From Pseudomonadota bacterium (GTDB lineage: Bacteria; Pseudomonadota; Alphaproteobacteria; Acetobacterales; Acetobacteraceae), in assembly GCA_021815835.1 (NCBI GenBank), contig JAKAZN010000084.1:1-7205 (forward strand): DNA of 7,205 nucleotides, in the 5' to 3' direction. Positions 1-4,982 of the stretch are shown here, piece after piece. The translations under genes were made by a program, and so were the position numbers. The notes beneath the pieces were generated by a model. It was not told where the DNA came from. It saw only the letters and a program-made list of their open reading frames with translations, and searched no databases. Within the stretch, counting starts at the first letter, position 1; each line of letters starts with the position of its first letter.

Positions 1-36
1 AAGGAATGGGGCAAGGAATGGCCCAAGGAATGGATT
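1..36. repeat. Three tandem copies of a 12-bp unit
   Basis: The nine bases AAGGAATGG occur at 1-9, 13-21 and 25-33, each followed by three variable bases, giving a period of 12. A 12-bp period keeps any reading frame. In the third forward frame it reads as a short Gly-Met-Gln-rich end of a protein that stops at TAG 60-62, so it may be the 3' end of a gene cut by the window edge. It could also be non-coding. The repeat may continue to the left. Confidence 0.6.
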
Positions 37-62
37 GGCGGGGCCTCGGGCGCGTGTTATAG
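35..62 (+). promoter_or_regulatory. Possible sigma-70 type promoter for rpsU
   Basis: TTGGCG at 35-40 and TTATAG at 57-62 are separated by 16 bases and resemble -35 and -10 boxes. They lie about 90 bases before the rpsU start, which would give a leader of roughly 80 nucleotides. TTATAG is one of few AT-rich hexamers in this GC-rich stretch. The match is imperfect and no other evidence supports it. Confidence 0.3.
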
Positions 63-134
63 CCCCGCGCGCCGCGCCGGGCGACCGGAAGCGGAGGATT
101 GGGTGCGTCCCGGATCGGCCGGGGCGCCGCAGCG

Positions 135-141
135 AAAGGAG
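135..141 (+). promoter_or_regulatory. Ribosome binding site of rpsU
   Basis: AAAGGAG lies 11 bases before the GTG at 153. It supports this GTG as the start rather than the TTG at 99 in the same frame, which would place the binding site inside the gene and add 18 residues not found in S21 proteins. Confidence 0.6.
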
Positions 142-152
142 CAGGCGGCCAA

Positions 153-356
153 GTGCAGGTCCTCGTCCGCGACAACAATGTCGACCAGGCGCTCAAGGCG
201 CTCAAGAAGAAGATGCAGCGGGAGGGTATTTTCCGCGAGATGAAGCTGCGCCGCCACTACGAGAAACCCTCGGAACGGCGGGCGCGCGAAGCGGCGGAGG
301 CGGTGCGCCGCGCCCGCAAGATGGAACGCAAGCGGCTGGAGCGCGAAGGCTTCTGA
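153..356 (+). CDS. rpsU: 30S ribosomal protein S21
   Basis: A 67-residue small basic protein of the 30S ribosomal subunit, which in well-studied bacteria binds near the 3' end of 16S rRNA and helps initiation. The family core is obvious: [20 protein letters not shown] at 1-20, then [19 protein letters not shown] at 23-41, followed by an Arg/Ala/Glu/Lys-rich helix to residue 67. The length and the extended basic C-terminal helix fit alphaproteobacterial S21. The start is GTG, chosen because the family begins at this Met-Gln-Val and an AAAGGAG precedes it. The gene stands alone on this strand and converges with the gene at 386-796. Identification is by motif recognition and is secure. Confidence 0.96.
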   Translation: MQVLVRDNNVDQALKALKKKMQREGIFREMKLRRHYEKPSERRAREAAEAVRRARKMERKRLEREGF

Positions 357-362
357 CCCCTG

Positions 363-384
363 CCCGGCCCCAAGATCGGCCGGG
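363..384. terminator. GC-rich hairpin between convergent genes
   Basis: CCCGGCC at 363-369 and GGCCGGG at 378-384 form a perfect 7-bp stem with an 8-base loop. It lies 6 bases after the rpsU stop and 1 base beyond the stop of the opposite-strand gene, so it could end transcription from both sides. There is no T-run on either side, so it is not a classical intrinsic terminator. It could also simply protect the 3' ends. Confidence 0.4.
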
Positions 385-385
385 A

Positions 386-796
386 TCAGCGTCCCCGATC
401 CAGATGCGGCTCGATCCGTCCCTCCCGCCGCGGCGGGCGGGGCGGCGGTGGCGCGTCCGGCTCCCGCCGCGACGGCGCGGTGAGCGGCGCGACCGGCGGC
501 ACCGGCGGCCGGCGCGGCACGCCCGGCGCCTCCGCGCCACGTGCGCCGGGCGGCGGCGTGTAGCCCGCGTCGAATGCGACCGTGACCGGCCCGGCCTCCG
601 GCAGCCGCAGCGCCAGGGTGCGGATTTCGGCGTGCAGCTCGTCGAGCCGCGCCTCCAGCCCCTCCAGCCGGGCCTTCACCCCGATCACGCTGAACGGCAC
701 CAGCAGGAACGCGAGCACCCAAAGCAGTCCCACGACCAGCAGGACCAGGGAGGCCCACCAGGGCAGCCAGGGCGGAAGCGCGAACGGAAGGCTCAT
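386..796 (-). CDS. Small membrane protein with coiled coil and proline-rich tail
   Basis: A 136-residue protein I do not recognise as a named family. A strongly hydrophobic segment at about residues 12-38 (WASLVLLVVGLLWVLAFLLV region) should be one membrane span. It is followed by a charged amphipathic heptad-like helix at about 41-65 (KARLEGLEARLDELHAEIRT) that could be a short coiled coil. From about 79 to the end the protein is Pro/Arg/Ala-rich and probably disordered. The ATG has AGGGA at 807-803, six bases upstream, which supports this start. It converges with rpsU and is separated by 106 bases from the end of the phospholipase-like gene on the same strand. The overall plan resembles small envelope proteins that self-associate, but no function can be given. 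It is judged real from its coherent domain order and start signal. Confidence 0.7.
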   Translation of the reverse strand: MSLPFALPPWLPWWASLVLLVVGLLWVLAFLLVPFSVIGVKARLEGLEARLDELHAEIRTLALRLPEAGPVTVAFDAGYTPPPGARGAEAPGVPRRPPVPPVAPLTAPSRREPDAPPPPRPPRREGRIEPHLDRGR

Positions 797-802
797 CGGG
801 AT

Positions 803-807
803 TCCCT
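803..807 (-). promoter_or_regulatory. Ribosome binding site of the small membrane protein gene
   Basis: On the minus strand AGGGA lies six bases before the ATG at 796-794. This is the only purine-rich stretch close to that start and it supports the chosen N-terminus. Confidence 0.45.
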
Positions 808-902
808 AGCACCGGTCGGGCGCGGCGATCCAGCCTCCGACGGCGGGTATGGCACGCGGGACATCACCATGCCCGAGCCACGAACCCCGCGGCGAACGCC
901 GA

Positions 903-2228
903 TCACAGCAGCGGCTCGATCAGCCGGGCGGTCCATTCCTGAATGCGTTCCCCCAGCGGACGCGCCTCCCACGCCTGCATCGTGATCGCCCGGGAGTGTG
1001 CCGCATCGTCGCGGAACAGCGCTTCCATCTGGTCGCCGAAATCCCGGTCGATCACCACCGCGTCGATCTCGTTGTTGTACACCACGCTGCGCCAGTCGAG
1101 GTTGGACGAGCCGACGATCGCATAATCGCCGTCGATCACCGCGGTTTTGGCATGGAGCACGACGCCATGGCGCTCGAGGATGTGCACGCCCGCCTCCAGC
1201 AGATCGCCATAGGCGGCGCGACCGGCCGCGATCGCCATGGAGCTGGTGCTGTGCGCCGGGACGATGATCCGCACATCGACGCCGCGCCGCGCCGCGTCCT
1301 CCAGCGTATGGCGCAGCTCCGGCGTCGGCGCGAAGAACCCGGTGGTCAGATGCACCGAGCGATGCGCCAGCGCGATCGCAACGACGAGGGTGCGATAGAT
1401 CGCCGGCTGATCCTTGTCGGGGGTGCCATCGACCGCCTGCACCCGCGCGGGGCCGCGGATCCAGCCCGGGCTGCGCGGCGGCGCGGGGATCGGCGGGCCG
1501 CGCTGCGCGTGCCAGGTCTGCATGAACAGCCGCTCGAACTGCGCCACCGCGGGGCCGGTGATCCGGATGTCGGTATCGCGCCAGGGCAGCGTATCGGAGG
1601 TGCCGACGACGCCGGACCGCGGCGGACCCCGGTCATAGACGCGGCTGATGTTCACCCCGCCGGTGATCGCCACCGCCGCATCCACCACCAGCAGCTTGCG
1701 ATGATCGCGCCGGTTGAGATCGACCGGCACCCGCGCGTTGAGCCCGAGCGGATTGTATTCAAGCACGTGCACGCCGCCCGCGCGGAGCTGCGCGAACAGC
1801 GCCGCGGGCGTGCCGATCGAGCCCCACGCATCATAGACGAGGTTGACCTCGACCCCTTCGGCGCACTTGCCCAGCAGCAGGCTCGCGAACCGCGCGCCTT
1901 CCTGGCTGTCGAAGCCGTAGCTTTCCATGTCGATCCGCCGCGTGGCGGCGGCGATCGCGCGCTCCATCGCCGCGTAGGTGGCCGGGCCGTTTTGCAGCAA
2001 TTCGACCCGGTTGCCGGCGGTGAAGGGCCGGTGGGAGATGCGCTCGTCCTGTTCCTGCAACAGGCTGAGCCGGCCCTGGGCGTCGGCCTTTCCCACGGCC
2101 CGCGCGATATCGGCATCCATCGGGGGGACCGTGACGCAGCCGGATAATCCCAGCGCGAGCACCAGCAGCGGCCAAACGCGGCGCAATTCCCCAGGCGCGC
2201 GAGAGCCGGCGCCCGGGGACATGGTCAT
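903..2228 (-). CDS. Phospholipase D/cardiolipin synthase-like lipoprotein
   Basis: A 441-residue protein of the phospholipase D superfamily, whose members transfer phosphatidyl groups through a histidine intermediate. Both catalytic HKD motifs (HxKxxxxD) are intact: HRKLLVVD at 176-183, followed by GGVN at 190-193, and HAKTAVID at 359-366, followed by GSSNLDWRS at 373-381. Two HKD motifs in one chain are typical of bacterial cardiolipin synthases. The N-terminus has RR at 16-17, a hydrophobic stretch at 18-29 and a lipobox LSGC ending at Cys31, so it should be a lipoprotein; the residue after Cys is Val, not Asp, which by the E. coli rule favours the outer membrane. The start ATG at 2228 overlaps the stop of the cytochrome b561 gene as ATGA, so it is the last gene of a three-gene operon and is probably translated by coupling. 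A second ATG two codons later is an equally possible start. Substrate is not deducible; nuclease or phospholipase activity is possible but less likely than cardiolipin or related lipid synthesis. Confidence 0.88.
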   Translation of the reverse strand: MTMSPGAGSRAPGELRRVWPLLVLALGLSGCVTVPPMDADIARAVGKADAQGRLSLLQEQDERISHRPFTAGNRVELLQNGPATYAAMERAIAAATRRIDMESYGFDSQEGARFASLLLGKCAEGVEVNLVYDAWGSIGTPAALFAQLRAGGVHVLEYNPLGLNARVPVDLNRRDHRKLLVVDAAVAITGGVNISRVYDRGPPRSGVVGTSDTLPWRDTDIRITGPAVAQFERLFMQTWHAQRGPPIPAPPRSPGWIRGPARVQAVDGTPDKDQPAIYRTLVVAIALAHRSVHLTTGFFAPTPELRHTLEDAARRGVDVRIIVPAHSTSSMAIAAGRAAYGDLLEAGVHILERHGVVLHAKTAVIDGDYAIVGSSNLDWRSVVYNNEIDAVVIDRDFGDQMEALFRDDAAHSRAITMQAWEARPLGERIQEWTARLIEPLL

Positions 2229-2800
2229 GCCCCCGGAGTGGGGCCCGGGGGCGCGAGACCCGGCAGCATCCGGCGGAGCGTGTTGTCGCGCAATACGAAA
2301 TGATGCCCCAGCGCCGCGGCGGCGTGCAATCCGGCCAGGATCAGCACCGCGTTGGCACCGAATGAATGCCAGCCGCGCAGGAACTGCTCCACCCCCCGAT
2401 TTCCCGGCGCGAAGGAGGGCAGCGACACCAGGCCGAACAGGCTGTCGCCGTTGGCGAAGGCCGTCAGCGCGCCAAGTCCGACGGTGCCCCCGACCAGCGC
2501 ATACAGCACCCCGTGCACCGCCTTGGCGACGAAGACGAGAAAGCGCGGCCCCTCGGACGCCACCCGCGCCCCGCGCGACAGCCGCCAAATCAGGCGCGCC
2601 ACGATGACGCCTCCCAGGAGCGCGCCGAGCACGATATGCAGCGACCGATAATCGACCCGCAACGTGCCCTTCGGCCAGAAATCGATCGTCTGGCCAATGC
2701 TCCACAACGCCGCCACCAGCCCCGCCGTGGTCCAGTGCAACGCAATCGTCGTCCTGTCGTAGCGCGCCGCGACGGCGCGCACCGGGTCGATCCGGGACAT
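2225..2800 (-). CDS. Cytochrome b561 family membrane protein
   Basis: A 191-residue four-helix membrane cytochrome of the bacterial b561 (CybB-like) family, which binds two b-type haems and passes electrons between quinol and small acceptors in the inner membrane. Hydrophobic helices lie at about 20-40, 52-72, 92-115 and 145-168. The expected haem-ligand histidines are H22 (in ALHW), H55 (in RSLHI), H145 (in GWHS) and H159 (in AGLHA); the 14-residue spacing of the last pair matches the family. H96 and H166/H167 are further histidines near the membrane. The length is normal for the family. The start lies 12 bases after the stop of mbfA and the stop overlaps the next start by 4 bases, so it is the middle gene of an operon. 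There is no strong binding site before the ATG; the TTAGG overlapping the mbfA stop is the best candidate. The physiological electron donor and acceptor are not known; the neighbours suggest iron or oxygen-stress chemistry. Confidence 0.9.
   Translation of the reverse strand: MSRIDPVRAVAARYDRTTIALHWTTAGLVAALWSIGQTIDFWPKGTLRVDYRSLHIVLGALLGGVIVARLIWRLSRGARVASEGPRFLVFVAKAVHGVLYALVGGTVGLGALTAFANGDSLFGLVSLPSFAPGNRGVEQFLRGWHSFGANAVLILAGLHAAAALGHHFVLRDNTLRRMLPGLAPPGPTPGA
2229..2252 (-). promoter_or_regulatory. Hairpin ending at the lipoprotein start codon
   Basis: GCCCCCGG at 2229-2236 and CCGGGGGC at 2245-2252 are a perfect 8-bp inverted repeat with an 8-base loop. In the operon mRNA the 3' arm ends one base before the ATG of the phospholipase-like gene and contains the only purine-rich run near it. 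The whole hairpin lies inside the last codons of the cytochrome b561 gene, so a ribosome finishing that gene would open it. This is what a coupling hairpin looks like; the role is inferred, not shown. Confidence 0.5.
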
Positions 2801-2812
2801 GAGGGAAAATAC

Positions 2813-3769
2813 CTAACTGCTGCCGATCAGGATGCCGCAGGCGAACACGAGCGCGCCGCCCACCATCACCTGGAACACGGCAGAGATAGGCGGTGCGTCC
2901 ATGTATTTCCAGCGCACCCAGGCGATCACACCGAGCTCGACGATCACGACCGCGATCGCGACCGCGATCGCGGTGTGGAAATCGGCGATCAGGAACGGAA
3001 TCGTGTGCCCGATGCCGCCCACCGTGGTCATCAGTCCGGTGATCGCGCCGCGCGCCAACGGCTGGCCGCGCCCGGTCAGGCTGCCGTTATCGGACAGGGC
3101 CTCGGCGAAGCCCATCGAGATGCCGGCGCCGATCGAGGCGGCCAGCCCGACCAGGAACGCATCCCAGGAACTGCCGGTGGCGAAGGCCGAGGCGAACACC
3201 GGCGCCAGGGTGGACACCGACCCGTCCATCAGCCCGACCAGGCCGGGCTGGATCACCCGCAGCAGGAATTGCCGGCGCTCGGCGCGATCTTCCTCGTCGC
3301 GCACGCCGGCGGGCAGATTCTCCGCGGTCAGTTGTTCGGCGATCGCCTCGTGATGCGCCTCGGCATCCGCGAGATCGCCGAGCAGGCTGCGCACCGAGGC
3401 GTCCGTGGTGCGCGCCGCGGCGCGGCGGTAGAAGCGCTGGGTTTCCAGCTCCATGCTCTCCGCCAGCGCGCGCACGGCGTCGAGACCGAGCGGGCGGGTC
3501 TGCCAGATCGGCTTGTGGCTCAGGAAGCCGCGCACGTCCTGGCGGCGGATCAGCGGGATGTGCTCGCCGAATTTCTGCCGGTAGAGCTCGATCAGGCGGC
3601 GGCGGTGCTCGCCTTCCTCGGCCAGCATCTCGGAGAAGACGCGCGCCGAGGCGGGGTAGGTCTCGCGCAGGCCCTCGGCGATGTCGGCGTAGATGCGGGC
3701 GTCTTCCTCCTCGTTGGCGATCGCCAGGGCGAGGACTTCGCGTTCGGTGAGGTCGGAGAAGTTGCGCAT
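2813..3769 (-). CDS. mbfA: Membrane-bound ferritin / VIT1-type iron exporter
   Basis: A 318-residue fusion of a ferritin-like (erythrin/rubrerythrin type) domain and a VIT1/CCC1 membrane domain. This architecture is that of MbfA of rhizobia and Agrobacterium, an inner-membrane protein that exports iron and protects from iron and peroxide stress. The N-terminal half (about 5-150) carries the di-iron type carboxylate/histidine motifs: EEED at 20-23, EEGEH at 51-55, ESMELET at 104-110 and AEAHHE at 136-141. The C-terminal half (about 170-318) has the VIT hallmark [15 protein letters not shown] at 177-190, then [13 protein letters not shown] at 216-228, and further hydrophobic spans at about 240-262, 264-286 and 295-315. 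Length and domain order are normal for the family and no key motif is missing. It is the first gene of an operon with the cytochrome b561 and the lipoprotein genes. In rhizobia mbfA is controlled by the iron regulator Irr; I see no clear Irr-type AT-rich palindrome upstream here. No good ribosome binding site precedes the ATG; the N-terminus [20 protein letters not shown] fits the family start. Confidence 0.93.
   Translation of the reverse strand: MRNFSDLTEREVLALAIANEEEDARIYADIAEGLRETYPASARVFSEMLAEEGEHRRRLIELYRQKFGEHIPLIRRQDVRGFLSHKPIWQTRPLGLDAVRALAESMELETQRFYRRAAARTTDASVRSLLGDLADAEAHHEAIAEQLTAENLPAGVRDEEDRAERRQFLLRVIQPGLVGLMDGSVSTLAPVFASAFATGSSWDAFLVGLAASIGAGISMGFAEALSDNGSLTGRGQPLARGAITGLMTTVGGIGHTIPFLIADFHTAIAVAIAVVIVELGVIAWVRWKYMDAPPISAVFQVMVGGALVFACGILIGSS
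2948..2971. repeat. Two tandem 12-bp copies inside mbfA
   Basis: GACCGCGATCGC is present twice without a gap (2948-2959 and 2960-2971). It lies in frame in a membrane helix of MbfA and encodes the repeated Ala-Ile-Ala-Val at about residues 267-274. Each copy contains the palindrome GCGATCGC. It could be a duplication or just the result of a repeated peptide with one codon choice. Confidence 0.6.
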
Positions 3770-3783
3770 GGGGCCGTATGTGC

Positions 3784-3798
3784 GGGCGGGCGGGCGGG
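3784..3798 (+). repeat. CGGG tetranucleotide repeat; G-quadruplex motif
   Basis: Four GGG tracts (3784-3786, 3788-3790, 3792-3794, 3796-3798) are separated by single C bases, a perfect short-loop G-quadruplex motif made of a 4-bp repeat. It lies 15 to 29 bases upstream of the mbfA ATG on the opposite (template) strand, so the matching leader RNA would be C-rich. Short-loop motifs of this type are known to fold stably; whether it does so here is not shown. Confidence 0.6.
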
Positions 3799-3820
3799 CG
3801 TCAAGTCACGGGCGGAACGA

Positions 3821-3835
3821 TGCGAGCGAGTCGCA
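3821..3835. promoter_or_regulatory. Short inverted repeat in the divergent intergenic region
   Basis: TGCGA at 3821-3825 and TCGCA at 3831-3835 form a 5-bp inverted repeat with a 5-base spacer, about 50 bases upstream of mbfA. It could be an operator, but it matches no operator I know and arms this short arise by chance. Confidence 0.2.
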
Positions 3836-3987
3836 GCCGCGCCGGACCACTCGTGTCGGACGCCGATATTGCGGGCGCCCGGCCGATGGGTGAGGATGCG
3901 GGATCATGATGCTCTCCACCCGGCCCGCCGCCGCATGAAGACCACTGCCTATTTCCGCGAACAAGTGCTACGCAAGTGACCCTATAT

Positions 3988-4019
3988 CGTGGCGGATTGG
4001 GCTCGTGGCGGATCGGGCC
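3988..4019. repeat. 16-bp tandem duplication that shifts the frame
   Basis: CGTGGCGGATTGGGCT at 3988-4003 is followed directly by CGTGGCGGATCGGGCC at 4004-4019, identical at 14 of 16 positions; both differences are T/C transitions. Because 16 is not a multiple of three, the second copy moves translation of the gene at 3935-4217 into the next frame. Confidence 0.85.
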
Positions 4020-4073
4020 ACTTCCGTCCTGGCGGCCCCGCTCCGCCGCGACGTTCAGCCCGACGGACGCATC

Positions 4074-4103
4074 CGCTTCTGGGGCCGGCGCTTCTGGGGC
4101 CGG
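4074..4103. repeat. 15-bp perfect in-frame tandem duplication
   Basis: CGCTTCTGGGGCCGG at 4074-4088 is repeated exactly at 4089-4103. It keeps the frame and doubles the peptide Arg-Phe-Trp-Gly-Arg in the C-terminal piece of the broken gene. Confidence 0.9.
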
Positions 4104-4213
4104 GTCATCGACCCACGCGACGGCCAGGAACGGGTGCTCCGGATTATCACCCTGGAGGACGGCGAAACCGTCCACAACGCCTTCTTCGACCGAGGCTACC
4201 GCGAGGCTCCGCC

Positions 4214-4429
4214 ATGAAGATCCATGACTATCCGGAGACGGATAGCCTCTACATCGAACTGAGGCCGCAGCCCGGCACCGAGGCGCGGGAGGTCGCCCCC
4301 GGCCTCATTCTCGACCTCGACGCCGCCGGAGAGGTCGTGGGACTCGATCTCGACCACGCCGCCGCCCGCTTCGACCTCACCACGGTCGATACGGTCGCCT
4401 TGCCGCGCCCCACCGTTCGGGCCGCCTGA
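4214..4429 (+). CDS. DUF2283 domain protein
   Basis: A 71-residue protein matching the DUF2283 family over its whole length: MKIHDYPETDSLYIEL at 1-16, REVAPGLILDLDAAGEVVGL at 25-44, and DLDHAAARFDL at 45-55. The usual length of the family is 60-80 residues. The start ATG overlaps the stop of the preceding broken gene as ATGA, so the two were translated as a pair. DUF2283 genes are commonly found beside small partner genes in bacterial genomes in a toxin-antitoxin-like arrangement, but a biochemical role is not established to my knowledge. The gene itself has no stop or frameshift even though its partner is broken. The MaoC gene follows after about 55 bases. Confidence 0.88.
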   Translation: MKIHDYPETDSLYIELRPQPGTEAREVAPGLILDLDAAGEVVGLDLDHAAARFDLTTVDTVALPRPTVRAA

Positions 4430-4484
4430 TGACCCGCCCTCCATGTCCGGAATGCCCCGCGCGGATGGGCGGATCGGGCCCGCC

Positions 4485-4982
4485 ATGAGCGGCGGGCTTC
4501 GACCGGGGCGGGCCACGGCGCCCCCCCTGTTCCTCGAAGACCTTACGGTCGGCCAACGCTTCGTCACCGCCACGATGCCCGTCGATGCCGCGGCGATCAC
4601 GGCCTTCGCCGCCCAGTGGGACCCGCAGCCCTTCCACCTGGACGACGCGGCCGCCCGCGTCACCTTGTTCGGCGGCCTCGCCGCCAGCGGCTGGCACACC
4701 GCGGCGATGACCATGCGCCTGCTGGTCGGCTCCGGCCCGCCCTTTGCCGGCGGCATCATCGGCTCGGGCGGCGAACTGGCCTGGGAACGCCCGGTGCGCC
4801 CCGGCGACACACTGCACGTCACCTGCGAGGTGCTGGAAATCATCCCCTCCCGCTCCCGCCCCGATCGCGGCATGGTGCGGGTGCGCTGCCTCACCGTGAA
4901 CCAGGACGGCCAGGTCGTGCAGAGCTTTGCCCCGAAACTTGTCGTCACGCGCCGCCCGACCCAGGAGATCCCGCATGGCTGA
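4485..4982 (+). CDS. MaoC family (R)-hydratase/dehydratase
   Basis: A 165-residue single hot-dog domain protein of the MaoC family, which adds water to or removes it from enoyl-type thioesters such as acyl-CoA. The hydratase motif D-x4-H is present as D46-PQPF-H51, followed by LFGGLAASGWHTAA at 61-74, and the RPGDTL loop at 105-110 that is common in the family. The core begins near PLFLEDLTVGQRF (14-26). ATG 4485 is preferred because it is nearer to the core and has weak purine-rich sequence before it; ATG 4443 in the same frame would add 14 residues with no visible binding site. The stop lies inside the start of the next gene (8-bp overlap), so the two are surely co-transcribed. The actual substrate is unknown. 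Confidence 0.87.
   Translation: MSGGLRPGRATAPPLFLEDLTVGQRFVTATMPVDAAAITAFAAQWDPQPFHLDDAAARVTLFGGLAASGWHTAAMTMRLLVGSGPPFAGGIIGSGGELAWERPVRPGDTLHVTCEVLEIIPSRSRPDRGMVRVRCLTVNQDGQVVQSFAPKLVVTRRPTQEIPHG
4963..4968 (+). promoter_or_regulatory. Ribosome binding site of the SDR gene
   Basis: AGGAGA ends six bases before ATG 4975 and lies inside the end of the MaoC gene. It is the best ribosome binding site in the window and fixes the SDR start at 4975 rather than at the upstream start codon 4927 in the same frame. Confidence 0.8.

Larger units (their letters stand above)
3935..4217 (+). pseudogene. Broken small gene of a DUF4258-like/DUF2283 pair
   Basis: Two pieces in different frames belong together. 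The first runs from ATG 3935 and reads MKTTAYFREQVLRK, then meets TGA at 3977-3979, after which the same frame continues PYIVADWA. The second, in the next frame, reads TSVLAAPLRRDVQPDGRIR and ends with VLRIITLEDGETVHNAFFDR and a few more residues before TGA 4215-4217. From memory, small proteins found next to DUF2283 genes start MKTT-YF--VL-KRPYI--W and end LEDGET-HNAFFDR, so the TGA sits where an Arg codon (CGA) is expected. A 16-bp tandem duplication at 3988-4019 causes the frame change; removing one copy joins the halves. A second duplication at 4074-4103 adds five residues in frame. A shortened protein could still start at GTG 4005 and end normally, 70 residues long. The stop overlaps the ATG of the DUF2283 gene as ATGA. 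The family name is tentative; the broken state is well supported by the sequence. Confidence 0.72.

Noticed and set aside
890..901. Small hairpin just after the stop of the lipoprotein gene
   Set aside because: Only a 4-5-bp stem with a very small loop and no T-run; such structures are frequent by chance at this GC content.
849..2147. Long plus-strand open frame opposite the phospholipase-like gene
   Set aside because: No recognisable motif; the two HKD motifs and the lipobox are on the minus strand.
2229..2705. Extension of the phospholipase-like gene upstream to 2705
   Set aside because: The frame is open but the residues before the ATG at 2228 overlap the whole cytochrome b561 gene and show no homology-like pattern; the lipobox demands a start near 2228.
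3770..3934. Irr/Fur-type iron box upstream of mbfA
   Set aside because: No AT-rich palindrome of the known type could be found; the region is GC-rich throughout.
2366..3979. Very long plus-strand open frame opposite mbfA and cytochrome b561
   Set aside because: The translation is low-complexity Arg/Ala/Gly/His-rich with no domain, while the minus strand encodes two clear families. High GC leaves few stops on the opposite strand.
3977..4019. Programmed recoding (stop readthrough plus frameshift) in the broken gene
   Set aside because: No slippery heptamer or following structure was evident, and a tandem duplication explains the frame change more simply.
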